Assembly (NCBI GenBank): GCA_020152595.1
Contig: JAIGNY010000302.1
Coordinates: forward strand, 12,501 to 76,500
Length of the DNA stretch: 64,000 nt
Direction of reading: 5' to 3'
Source: Chiridota heheva
Taxonomy: Eukaryota; Echinodermata; Holothuroidea; Apodida; Chiridotidae
Under the pieces are notes generated by a model. The model did no database searches. It saw nothing but the letters and a program-made list of their open reading frames with translations, and was not told the DNA's origin. Positions 24,306 to 36,269 of the stretch are shown here, in pieces. Within the stretch, counting starts at the first letter, position 1. Every line of letters begins with the position of its first letter. A program made the position numbers and the translations under genes.

Positions 24306-25742
24306 AATGTAAGAATCTTGAATGTAAGAGTCTTTGATTTTGATGTTTTCCGAACAGATATTTATAAATCATATATTTTGAAATTTGTGGTGTATGGATC
24401 GAATACCTTGAGGTGTTCAATCAATGTTTTATTCTTGATGAGGATTTATTTTCTTAAGCTGAGTTACATTGTTATGATTGTTTATCAGTTGAATTTGTGT
24501 TTTAGTTATATAAGTTGGTGTTATAGTCGTAGTTCCAGATTTACCATATCATAGTTACGGAAGTTTCTTGAGTTATTTACGTCACGAATGTATGTCTAAG
24601 GATTGATGACGTTAGGCTTTGGATATTCATTCTTTGTTTGCATAATTTTCACATGTCTGACTCATGTACATCAGTTGTTAAGACTTCATCTACATACATT
24701 TACATATTTAGATACTTTAGTCCAATAGGTAAGGCAGGGTTAATCATGGGACCTTTGACATCCAATCACCCTGAAGTGTGACCATTAGTTTGATTTACAT
24801 ACTATGGTACTTTCCTCCAATCAGATGGTTAGATCTGATAAGGTGTTTAGGTCTATCCAATTAGGTTAGTTGTTTACTTAGAAGTGCGTATGATCTATCC
24901 ACTTTGAGTCAGTCTCATCCGTGTGGTTGTTCTGTGAAGTGTGTGTTGTGGTTTCTCTTATTTATTACATATCATCTGTTGTATTTTCTTTTCAAAGAAG
25001 TGTCAATCATTTGTAAAAACCATTGGAACTTAAAGCATGTTGAGAATTTAATAAACTTACGACCAGAAATTAAAGAATCTTTCTCTGATGTTTCATTTTA
25101 TCCACAGAGTGCAGTTTGTGTTGACTTTGTTATATAATTAAGCCTAGTATTACAAACCGTAAAATTTTGACTATCCCATCACTGCCACTGATGTAAGATA
25201 GTCCTAATCTTATGGTTAATAACACTAGGCTTAATTGTATAACAAAGGCAACACAAACTGCACTCAGCGGATCAAATGAAACATCAATAGAAAGATTTTT
25301 CAATTTCTGGTCGTAAGTTTATTAAATCCTAAACATGCTTTAAGTCCCAATGCTTTTTACAAATGATTGACAGTTCTTTAAAAGGAAAATACAACAGATG
25401 ATAAGTAATAAGTAAGAGAAACCACAACACACACTTCACAGAACAACCACACGGATGAGACTGACTCAAAGTGGATGGATCATATGCACTTCCAAGTAAA
25501 CAACTAGCCTGATTGGATAGACCTGACCACCTGATCAGATCTAACCAGCTGATTGGAGGAAAGTGCCATACTATGTAAATCAAACTAATGGTGACACTTC
25601 AAGGTGATTGGATGTCAAAGATCCCATGATTAACCCTGCTTTACCTATTGGACAAAAGTATTTAAATAGGTAAATGTATGTAGATGAAGTCTAACAACTG
25701 ATGTACATGTGACATACATGTAAAAATTATGCAAACAAAGAA
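24306..25742. repeat. Macrosatellite core unit 4: leader plus foldback
   Basis: Leader 24306-24629, left arm 24630-25175, loop 25176-25196, right arm 25197-25742. It is 2,998 bp from unit 3. Loop orientation is as in units 2, 3, 5 and 6. Confidence 0.92.
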
Positions 25743-25754
25743 TAGATTAGGAAT

Positions 25755-27416
25755 ATCTTACAGTAGCTTAAGTAAGCATCATATGTACGGTAATTTCAGT
25801 AACCGGCATTTGTACGGTAACTAAAGTAGGGAGCATACGTATGGTAACTTAAGTAAGCAGCATACGTACGGTAACTTAAGTAAGCAGCATACGTACGGTA
25901 ACTAAAGTAAGCAGCATATGTACAGTAACTAAAGTAAGCAGCATACGTACGGTAACTAAAGTAAGCAGCATACGTACGGTAACTAAAGTAAGCAGCATAC
26001 GTACGGTAACTAAAGTAAGCAGCATACGTACGGTAACTAAAGTAAGCAGCATACTACGGTAACTAAAGTAAGCAGCATACGTACAGTAACATGAGCAGCA
26101 TATGTACGGTAACTTAAGTAAGCAGCATATGTACAGTAACTTCAGTAACCAGCATTCGTACGGTAACTAAAGTAAGCAGCATTACGATGGTAACTAAAGT
26201 AAGCAGCATACGTATGGTAACTAAAGTAGGCAGCATACGTACAGTAACTAAAGTGAGCAGCATACGACAATAACTAAAGTAAAAGCGGCATACGTAGCGC
26301 GACGCATTGTAGGTAAAAAAAGTAAGTAGTATACATACTGCAACGTGATGGTAACTTAAGTCAGCATCATACGCACAGTAATTTGAGTAAGCATCATATG
26401 TACGGTAACTTAAGTAAGCAGCATATGTACGTAACTAAAGTAATTAAAGTAAGCTTAAGCAGCATACCCACGGTAATTAAAGTAAGCATAATACGACGGT
26501 AACTAAAGTAAGCAGCATCGACGGTAACTTAAGTAAGCAGCATACATGACGGTAACTTTAAGTAAGCAGAATACGTACGGTAACTTAAGTAAGCATAATA
26601 CATCACGGTAACTAAAGTAAGCAGCATACTGACGGTGGCAAGTAAACACGTTAACTAAGCATAATACATAGGTAATTAAGTAAGCAGCATATACGGTAAC
26701 TAAGCAGAATACGTACGGTAACTTAAGTAAGCAGCATATGTAGGGTAACTTAAGTAAGCAACATACGTATGGTAACTAAAGTAAGCATAATACATACCTT
26801 AAGTTAAGTAAGCAGCATACGTATGTTGATTTAAGTAAGCAGTATACCTACGGTAACTTAAATAAACAGCTTTTGTACGAAAACTTAAGTAAGCAGCAAA
26901 CGTAGGGTAACTTAAGTAAGCAACATACTTATGGTAACTAAAGTAAGCATAATACTACGGTAACTTAAGTAAGCAGCATATGTCACGGTGGTAACTTAAG
27001 TAAGCAGCATAATGCGGTAACTTAAGTTAGCAGCATACCTAAGGTGACTTAAGTAAGCAGCATACGACGGTAACTAAAGTAAGCAGCATACATATGTACG
27101 GTAACTTAAATAAGCAGCATAAGACGGTAAAAGTAAGCAGCATATGGACGGTCACTAAAGTAAGCAGCAATTGTATGGTAACTAAAGTAAGCAGCGCACG
27201 TAACGGTAACTAAAGTAAGCAAGCAGTTAATACGTACAGTAACTTAAAGTAAGCAGCATACGTACGGTAACTAAAGTAAGCAGCATACGTACGGTAACTT
27301 AAGTAAGCATATTTCGGAAGCAGCATACATACTGTAGCTAAAGTAAGCAGCATATGTAGGTTGACTTAAGTAAACAGCATACGTAGGGTAGCTTAAGTAT
27401 GTAGCCTACGCACAGT
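25755..27416 (+). repeat. 27-bp satellite array A4
   Basis: About 60 units. It starts with a homogeneous run of perfect ACTAAAGT-type monomers (25900-26060), which suggests local recent expansion. From 26280 to 27250 units are irregular. Confidence 0.92.
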
Positions 27417-28852
27417 AATGTAAGAATCTTGAATGTAAGAGTCTTTGATTTTGATGTTTTCCGAACAGATATTTATAAATCATATATTTTGAAATTTGTG
27501 GTGTATGGATCGAATACCTTGAGGTGTTCAATCAATGTTTTATTCTTGATGAGGATTTATTTTCTTAAGCTGAGTTACATTGTTATGATTGTTTATGAGT
27601 TGAAGTTGTGTTTTACTTATATAAGTTGGTGTTATAGTCGTAGTTCCAGATTTACCAAATCATAGTTACGGAAGTTTCTTGAGTTATTTACGTCACGAAT
27701 GTATGTCTAAGAATTGATGACGTTAGGCCTTGGATATTCATTCTTTGTTTGCATAATTTTCACATGTCTGACTCATGTACATCAGTTGTTAGACTTCATC
27801 TACATACATTTACATATTTAGATACTTTAGTCCAATAGGTAAAGCAGGGTTAATCATGGGACCTTTGACATCCAATCACCTTGAAGTGTGACCATTAGTT
27901 TGATTTACATAGTATGGTACTTTCCTCCAATCAGATGGTTAGATCTGATAAGGTGTTCAGGTCTATCCAATTAGGCTAGTTGTTTACTTGGAAGTGCGTA
28001 TGATCTATCCACTTTGAGTCAGTCTCATCTGTGTGGTTGTTCTGTGAAGTGTGTGTTGTGGTTTCTCTTATTTATTACATATCATCTGTTGTATTTTCTT
28101 TTAAAAAAACTGTCAATCATTTGTAAAAACCATTGGAACTTGAAGCATGTTGAGAATTTAATAAACTTACGACCAGAAATTGAAGAATCTTTCTCTGATG
28201 CTTCATTTTATCCACTGAGTGCAGTTTGTGTTGACTTTGTTATATAATTAAGCCTAGCATTATAAACCGTAAAATTGTGACTATCCCATCACTGCCACTG
28301 ATGTAAGATAGTCCTAATCTTATGGTTGATAACACTAGGCTTAATTGTATAACAAAGGCTACACAAACTGCACTCAGCGGATCAAATGAAACATCAATAG
28401 AAAGATTTTTCAATTTCTGGTCGTAAGTTTATTAAATCCTAAACATGCTTTAAGTTCCAATGGTTTTAACAAATGATTGACAGTTCTTTGAAAGGAAAAT
28501 ACAACAGATGATCAATAAAAAGTAAGAGAAACCACAACACACACTTCACAGAACAAGCACACGGATGAGACTGACTCAAAGTGGATGGATCATATGCACT
28601 TCCAAGTAAACAACTATCCTGAGTGGATAGACCTGACCACCTGATCATATCTAACCAGCTGATTGGAGGAAAGTACCATACTATGTAAATCAAACTAATG
28701 GTGACACTTCAAGGTGATTGGATGTCAAAGATCCCATGATTAATCCTGCTTTACCTATTGCACATAAGTATTTAAATAGGTAAATGTATGTAGATGAAGT
28801 CTAACAACTGATGCACATGTGACATACATGTAAAAATTATGCAAACAAAGAA
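27417..28852. repeat. Macrosatellite core unit 5: leader plus foldback
   Basis: Leader 27417-27740, left arm 27741-28285, loop 28286-28306, right arm 28307-28852. It is 3,111 bp from unit 4. Confidence 0.92.
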
Positions 28853-28864
28853 TAGATTAGAATA

Positions 28865-31266
28865 TCTTACAGTAGCTTAAGTAAGCATCATATGTACAGT
28901 AATTTCAGTAACCAGCATTTGTACGGTAACTAAAGTAGGAGCATATGGTATGGTAACTTAAGTAAGCAGCATACGTCACGGTAACTTAAGTAAGCAGCAT
29001 ACGTGACGGTAACTAAAGTAAGCAGCATACGTCACGGTAACTAAAGTAAGCAGCATACGTCACGGTAACTAAAGTAAGCAGCATACGTCACGGGTAACTA
29101 AAGTAAGCAGCATACGTCACGGTAACTAAAGTAAGCAGCATACCCACATAATGTAAGTAAGCAGCATAAGGGGTAACTTAAGTAAGCAGCATATGTACAG
29201 TAACTTAAAGTAAGCAGCATACGTACGGTAACTAAAGTAAGCATCATATGTACAGTAACTTGAGTAAGCAGCAGCAGTACGGTAACTTAAAGTTAGCAGC
29301 ATACGCACGGTAACTTAAAGTAAGCAGCATACGTACAGTAACAAAGTAACCAGCAGCACGATGGTAAAATAAGCAGCATATGTATGGTAACTTAAGTAAG
29401 CAGCATACGTTACAGTAACTAAAGTAAGCAGCATCACGACAATAACTAAAGTAAGCAGCATACGCATTGTAGGTAAAAAAGTAAGTAGTATACATACTGT
29501 GCGTGACGATAACAAGTAAGCATCATACGTACAGTAATTTGAGTAAGCATCATATGTACAGTAACTTAAGTAAGCAGCATCATGACGGTAACTAAAGTAA
29601 GCAGCATACGATGGTAACTAAAGTAAGCAGCATACATATGGTAACTAAAGTAAAACAGCATACGACGGTAACTTAAGTAAGCAGCATACACGGTAACTTA
29701 AGTAAGCAGCATACGTCACGATAACTTAAGTAAGCAGCAATACGACGGTAACTTAAGTAATCAGCATATACATACAGTAACTCAAAGTAAGCAGCATATG
29801 TACGTAACTTAAATAACAGTAAGCAGCATACTAAGTAAGCATAAAGCTAAAGTAAGCATATGTATGGTAATTTAAGTAAGCAGCATACGTATGGTAACTT
29901 AAGTAAGCAGCATATGCACTAGTAACTAAAGTAAGCATATACGACGGGTAACTAAAGTAAGCAGCATACATACAATAACTAAAGTAAGCAGCATCGTGTA
30001 TTGTAGGTAAGAAAAGTAAGTAGTATACATACTGTATGTACGATAACTTAAGTAAGCAGCATACGTATGGTAATTTAAGTAAGCATCATATGTACAGTAA
30101 CTAAAGTAAGCAGCATTAACGACAGTAACTTAAGTAAGCATAAGCTTACGATGGTAACTAAATTAAACAGCCTAAACGCACGGTAACTTAAGTAAGCAGC
30201 ATACATATGGTAACTAAAGTAAGGAGCATAAGTACAGTAAATCAAGTAAGTCTAATAGATATGGTAACTGAAGTAAGTAGCATAAGTACGGTAACTAAGT
30301 AAACAGTATATACATTTGGTTACTTTAGTAAGCAACACTAGTAACTTAAGTAAGCAACAAATATGGTAACTTAAGTAAGCAGCATATACTACGGTAATTA
30401 AGTAAGCAGCATACGTATGGTAACTAAGTAAGCAGCATATAACAGTAACTATAAGTAAGCAGCATATGTATGGTAACTTAAGTAAGCAGCATATGTACAG
30501 TAGCTAAGTAAGCAGCATACGTATGGTAACTTATTAAGCAGCATACATATGGTAACTAAAGTAGCATAAGTACAGTAAATCAAGTAAGTCTAATAGATGA
30601 CGGTAACTGAAGTAAGTAGCATAAGTGCACGGTAACCTATGTAAACAGTATACATTTGGTTACTTTAGTAAGCAACATACGCATGGTAACTTAAGTAAGC
30701 AGCATACGTACACGTAACTTAAGTAAGCAACATATTTAAGGTAACTAAAGTAAGCATAATACATACGGTAACTAAAGTAAGCAGCATATGTACTTTAACT
30801 TAAGTAAGCAGCATACATATGTATGGTAACTTAAGTAAGCAGCAGCAAAAACTTTAAAAGCATACACATGAGGGTAACTTAAATAAGCAACATACTTAAG
30901 GTAACTAAAGTAAGCATAATACATACGGTAATTTAAGTAAGCAGCATATGTACAGTAACTTAAATAAGCAGCATACGTACAGTAACTATAATCTAAGCAG
31001 CATATGTATGGTAACTTAAGTAAGCAGCATATGTACAGTAACTAAGTAAGCAGCATACGTACGGTAACTAAGTAAGCAGCATACATATGGTAACTGGAGT
31101 AAGCAGCATAGGTACGGTAACTTAAGTAAGCAGCATACGTACGGTTACCTAAGTAAGCATAATTTGGAAGCAGCATACATACTGTAACTAAAGTAAGCAG
31201 CATATGTAGGTTGACTTAAGTAAACAGCATACGTAGGGTAGCTTAAGTATGTAGCCTACGCACAGT
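28865..31266 (+). repeat. 27-bp satellite array A5 (longest internal array)
   Basis: About 88 units over 2.4 kb, the longest array between cores, with many irregular monomers (29780-29960, 30300-30700). Within it a ~380-bp block is repeated: the AAATCAAGTAAGTCTAATAG landmark occurs near 30238 and again near 30577. A second layer of higher-order duplication has therefore occurred. Confidence 0.9.
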
Positions 31267-32699
31267 AATGTAAGAATCTTGAATGTAAGAGTCTTTGATT
31301 TTGATGTGTTCCGAATGGATATTTATAAATCATATATTTTGAAATTTTTGGTGTATAGATCGTATACCTTGAGGTGTTCAATCAATGTTTTATCTTGATG
31401 AGGATTTATTTTATTAAGCTGAGTTACATTGTTATGATTGTTTATGAGTTGAAGTTGTATTTTAGTTATATAAATTGGTGTTATAGTCGTAGTTCCAGAT
31501 TTACCAAATCATAGTTACGGAAGTTTCTTGAGTTATTTACGTCACGAATGTACGTCTAAGAATTGATGACGTTAGGCTTGGATATTTATTCTTTGTTTGC
31601 ATAATTTTCACATGTCTGACTCATGTACATCAGTTGTTAGACTTCATCTACATACATTTACATATTTAGATACTTTAGTCCAATAGGTAAAGCAGGGTTA
31701 ATCATGGGACCTTTGACATCCAATCACCTTGAAGTGTCACCATTAGTTTGATTTACATAGTATGGTACTTTCCTCCAATCAGATGGTTAGATCTGATAAG
31801 GTGTTCAGGTCTATCCAATCAGGATAGTTGTTTACTTGGAAGTGCGTATGATCTATCCACTTTGAGTCAGTCTCATCCGTGTGGTTGTTCTGTGAAGTGT
31901 GTGTTGTGGTTTCTCTTATTTATTACATATCATCTGTTGTATTTTCCTTTCAAAGACATGTCAATCATTTGTAAAAGCCATTGGAACTTAAAGCATCTTG
32001 AGGATTTAATAAACTTACGACCAGAAATTGAAGAATCTTTCTCTGATGCTTCATTTTATCCACTGAGTGCAGTTTGTGTTGACTTTGTTATATAATTAAG
32101 CCTAGCATTATAAACCGTAAGATTTTGACTATCCCATCACTGCCACTGATGTAAGATAGTCCTAATCTTATGGTTGATAACACTAGGCTTAATTGTATAA
32201 CAAAGGCAACACAAACTGCACTCAGCGGATAAAATGAAACATCAATAGAAAGATTCTTCAATTTCTGGTCGTAAGTTTATTAAATCCTCAACATGCTTTA
32301 AGTTCCAATGGTTTTTACAAATGATTGACAGTTCTTTGAAAGGAAAATACAACAGATGATAAGTAATAAGTAAGAGAAACCACAACACACACTTCACAGA
32401 ACAACCACACGGATGAGACTGACTCAAAGTGGATAGATCATATGCACTTCCAAGTAAACAACTATCCTGATTGGATAGACCTGACCACCTGATCAGATCT
32501 AACCATCTGATTGGAGGAAAGTACCATACTATGTAAATCAAACTAATGGTGACACTTCAAGGTGATTGGATGTCAAAGATCCCATGATTAACCCTGCTTT
32601 ACCAACTGGACATAAGTATCTAAATAGGTAAATGTATGTAGATAAAGTCTAACAACTGATGTACATGTGACAAACATGTGAAAATTATGCAAACAAAGA
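31267..32699. repeat. Macrosatellite core unit 6: leader plus foldback with LTR-like arms
   Basis: Leader 31267-31588, left arm 31589-32133, loop 32134-32154, right arm 32155-32699. Each arm holds CCAAT-type boxes (TCCAATCAGATGG; TATCCAATCAGGATAG) and, about 230 bp later, AATAAA. The loop read on the minus strand is CAGTGGCAGTGATGGGAT, close to the tRNA-Leu primer-binding site used by many Ty3/gypsy elements (TGGCAGCGGTGGGAT). This suggests the arms are two LTRs joined head to head around one primer-binding site. This unit has the longest undamaged arm frame (31748-32095, 115 codons), but it starts at TTG and is not supported as a protein. Confidence 0.9.
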
Positions 32700-32714
32700 G
32701 TAGATTAGGAATAT

Positions 32715-34185
32715 TTTACAGTAGCTTAAGTAAGCATCATATGAACGGTAACTTCAGTAACCGGCATTCGTACGGTAACTAACGTAAGGAGCATACATAT
32801 GGTAACTTAAGTAAGCAGTATACGTACGGTAACTAAAGTAAGCAGCATACGTACGGTAACTAAAGTAAGCAGCATACGTACGGTATCTAAAGTAAGCAGC
32901 ATACGTATGATAACTAAAGTAAGCAGCATACGTACGGTAACTAAAGTAAGCAGCATACGAACGGTAACTAAAGTAAGCAGCATAGGTACGGTAACTTAAG
33001 CAGCATATGTACGGTAACTTAAGTAAGCAGCATATGTACAGTAACTTCAGTAACCAGCATTCGTACGGTAACTAAAGTAAGCAGTATACGTACGGTAACT
33101 TAAGCAGTATATGTACACTAACTTAAGTAAGCAGCATACGTACAGTAACTAAAGTAAGCAGCATACGCACAATAACTAAAGTAAGCAGCATACGCCCGTA
33201 TTGTAGGTAACAAAAATAAGTAGTATACATACTGTACGTACGGTAACTTAAGTAAGCATCATACATACGGTAATTTAAGTAAGCATCATATGTACGGTAA
33301 CTTGAGTAAGCAGCATTCGTACGGTAACTAAAGTAAGCAGCATACGTACGGTAACTAAAGTAAGCAGCATATGTACGATAACTTAAGTAAGCAGCATATG
33401 TGTTGTAATTGAAGTAAGCAGCATATGTACGGTGACTAAAGTAAGCAGCATATGGTAACTTTTATATAGCTATGGTAACTATAATGTAAGCAGCATACGT
33501 ACATTCAAGTCACTTAAGCAGCATACCTACGGTAACTAAAGTAAGCAGCATAATACGTACGATAACTTAAGTAAGCAGCATACATACGGGAACCAAAGTA
33601 AGCAGTATACGTACCGTAACTTAAGTAAGCAGCACATACGTACAATAACTAAAGTAAGCAGCATACATACAGTAACTTAAGTAAGCAGCATACGTAACAC
33701 AAACTAAAGTAAGCAGCATAACTACGGTAACTTAAGTAAGCATAGTAAATATGACGTTAACTAAAGTAAGCAGCATACGTATGGTAACTAAAAATAAACA
33801 GCATACGTATGGTAACTAAAGTAAGCAGCATACGTACGATAATTTAAGTAAGCAGCATACGTACGATGACTTAAGTATGCAGCATACGTACGGTAACAAA
33901 AGTAAGCAGCATACGTACGGTAACTAAAGTAAGCAGCATTTGTACGGTAACTAAAGTAAGCAGCATATGTACGATAACTTAAATAAGCAGCATATGTGTG
34001 GTAACGTAAGTAAGCAGCATATGTACGATGACTAAGGTAAGCAGCATACGGTAACTTTTATATAGCTATGGTAACTATAATGTATGCAGCATACGTACAA
34101 TCAAGTCACTTAAGCAGCATACGTACAGTAACTAAAGTAAGCAGCATATGTACAGTAACTAAAGTAAGCAAGATACGGTAACTTA
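32715..34185 (+). repeat. 27-bp satellite array A6
   Basis: About 54 units, irregular in the second half. A ~620-bp block recurs internally: the AACTTTTATATAGCTATGG landmark occurs near 33457 and 34053. The array grades into a 29-bp variant. Confidence 0.9.
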
Positions 34186-34626
34186 TATAACCAGCATATT
34201 TATGGTAACTATAATCTAAGCAGCATACGTATGGTAACTATAATCTAAGCAGCATATGTATGGTAACTATAATCTAAGCAGCATATGTATGGTAACTATA
34301 ATCTAAGCAGCATACATATGATAACTATAATCTAAGCGGCATACGTATGGTTACTAATCTAAGCAGCATATGTAGGGTAACTATAATCTAATCAGCTTAT
34401 GTATGGTAACTATAATCTAAGCAGCATATGTATGGTAACTATAATCCAAGCAGCATACGTACGGTAACTATAATTTAAGCAGCATATGTATGGTATCTAT
34501 AATCTAAGCAGCATACACATGGTAACTATAATCTAAGCTGCATACGTATGGTAACTAATCTAAGCAGCATATGTATGGTAACTATAATCTAAGCAGCATA
34601 TGTATGGTTACTAAAGTAAGCATAAT
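34186..34626 (+). repeat. 29-bp variant satellite at the distal end
   Basis: About 15 units in which AACTTAAGTAAG is replaced by AACTATAATCTAAG, making a 29-bp period. Units are regular within this block and absent from A0-A5, with isolated precursors near 33480 and 34070. The array ends at about 34,626, where non-repeated sequence begins. Confidence 0.88.
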
Positions 34627-34926
34627 TTGTCTGTTTTGCTATGATTGTTAATTGTTGTGAACATGCTAGTATGTTAACAGGTTCTATTTTATATATCTGA
34701 ATGGTGTTTATGGCTTTATAAATATCCGATTTTTCTTATCAGGAGAGCATGCCATTTGCTGTACTTTATATTTCTTTTGAGGATGATTTTTTTTTTTTTA
34801 CGCAGCGCTTTGCCTACCCAGCAGATAAGTTGATTCCATTGAGCTGCCTGGGATGTATGAGAGGTGTAGGAACCCAACAGAGGGGATGTAGATGATGCCC
34901 TAGGAAGGTAAGTTTATTATTATTAT

Positions 34927-34994
<68 letters not shown>

Positions 34995-35904
34995 TTGGGG
35001 GGCGGTAATGTTAAAGTTTGAATACCTTAATCCACAAAATTTCAGTATTAAAATCCTTCTTGTCAAATGAATGAAGTCTAGCAAGAAAATTGATATTGTG
35101 CCCAACTCCCCCATACAGTGTGTTGTGTGAGGCTGTGGTATCCTAAATCATGGTATCAATTATCACTACATGCTTTAGGTACAGGTGGATTTAATTGCTG
35201 ATAATTTTTGGCACCATTTGATACTGAAGTAAGTTTAATTGATAAATAATAAATACTTGAATCAGTTTGAGTGGGGAGTGAGGGGTGGGGAATGATTATG
35301 AGAGTTCAATAAACACTGTTAGTCACTTAAATCTTGGTAAAATATTTAGTTAGAAGAAAGAACAAAATGCAACAGGTAAAGAAAATGCGCTAAACATACG
35401 CTGATACTCCTCCAGGCAGTTTTCACTATTCTATTCTCGTACGCGATGTTGAATTGAATTTCTCATTTTCACTTGCATATGTTTATTTCTTTCGTGTATC
35501 GATACCTATAATATCATGGAAAAATACAAACAAGATTTTTAAGTATTATTATCACAATATATTTGACGATATTCTGGTCATTTTTCAAACACTTTTTTGA
35601 TAAAATTTTGTGACTTGGTTATTTCCACAAAAAAATTAAAACCGTGGTTCAGAAAAACCAGTTTTACTTATAAGACCGGTTTACCGTGCAAGTTTAAAAA
35701 CTGATACAAACAATTTTTCTCTGTTATCAATGTCAATGTTGTGAATGAGTAATTTCGAGGCATCCATAACATCTTACTAAAACCTAATAGAAGTTCTAGA
35801 AATAACTAAATGATAAAAAGTGACCCAGTGTGTTTTACAAAATACTCGAACATTTAGTGCCATTCCTTCTTACCACATTTGCTAATACTGTAGCGTCTTC
35901 AACC
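34627..35904. other. Non-repeated flank with a (TAG)n microsatellite
   Basis: No gene was recognised. A T-run at 34786-34799 and a trinucleotide tract (TTA then TAG repeats) at 34914-34995 are the only structured parts. A 62-codon minus frame (35114-34926) is just the microsatellite read as poly-Tyr. Confidence 0.5.
34914..34995 (+). repeat. Trinucleotide microsatellite (TAT/TAG)n
   Basis: A few TTA units followed by more than 20 uninterrupted AGT units. Read on the opposite strand it is ACT. Confidence 0.95.
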
Positions 35905-36096
35905 CCCTCTCTCTACTTTGTTTTTGTTTCAACTACGCACCTCTCTCGATCACAGCTTTCTGACTTTTTTTTTAAATTTCTCTCATTCTCCCCTGTTTCC
36001 TTTCCTTCCTACCTTTAGAATGATCTGACCTCTCAGTCACAATTTGACCCTCGTTGTCGTGGTGCCGTTAAATCCTCATCAAACAAACAAACAAAC
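35905..36096 (+). mobile_element. 5'-truncated LINE 3' UTR, same family as the 44.3-kb LINE
   Basis: The 192 bp match the 3' end of the LINE at 47,500-47,692, including CTCTACTTTGTTTTTGTTT, AATGATCTGACCTCTCAG, TCGTTGTCGTGGTGCCGTTA and the (CAAA)n tail. A short repeat TCAACC at 35899-35904 and 36097-36102 is a possible target-site duplication. Extreme 5' truncation is typical of LINE copies. Confidence 0.9.
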
Positions 36097-36269
36097 TCAA
36101 CCACAAGAGTTTTGAAGCATAGATAAATGGTTTGATTTGAATTATTTTGTGGCCACCATGCTTATAATTGTGACTAATTTGTAATCTACATATCCTTTTG
36201 GTCATTCCATATATATTCAAAATGTAATGAATTGATTTTATTAACCAGGTTATCTTGTGAGTTGGAAAG

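Noticed and set aside
31748..32095. 115-codon frame recurring in foldback arms as a conserved small protein
   Set aside because: It starts at TTG, is broken by different mutations in other arms, and coincides with a region that looks like an LTR with CCAAT and AATAAA signals.
15461..32699. Classic Foldback/Galileo-type transposons
   Set aside because: Those have tandem repeats inverted on the two sides. Here the flanking 27-bp arrays keep one orientation across every palindrome.
14868..34626. CRISPR-like array (regular 27-bp repeats)
   Set aside because: Repeats are directly contiguous with no unique spacers, and the surroundings contain LINEs, SINEs and splice signals, so the sequence is eukaryotic satellite DNA.
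14868..34626. Telomeric or subtelomeric repeat
   Set aside because: No TTAGGG arrays are present. The 27-bp unit is not telomere-like.
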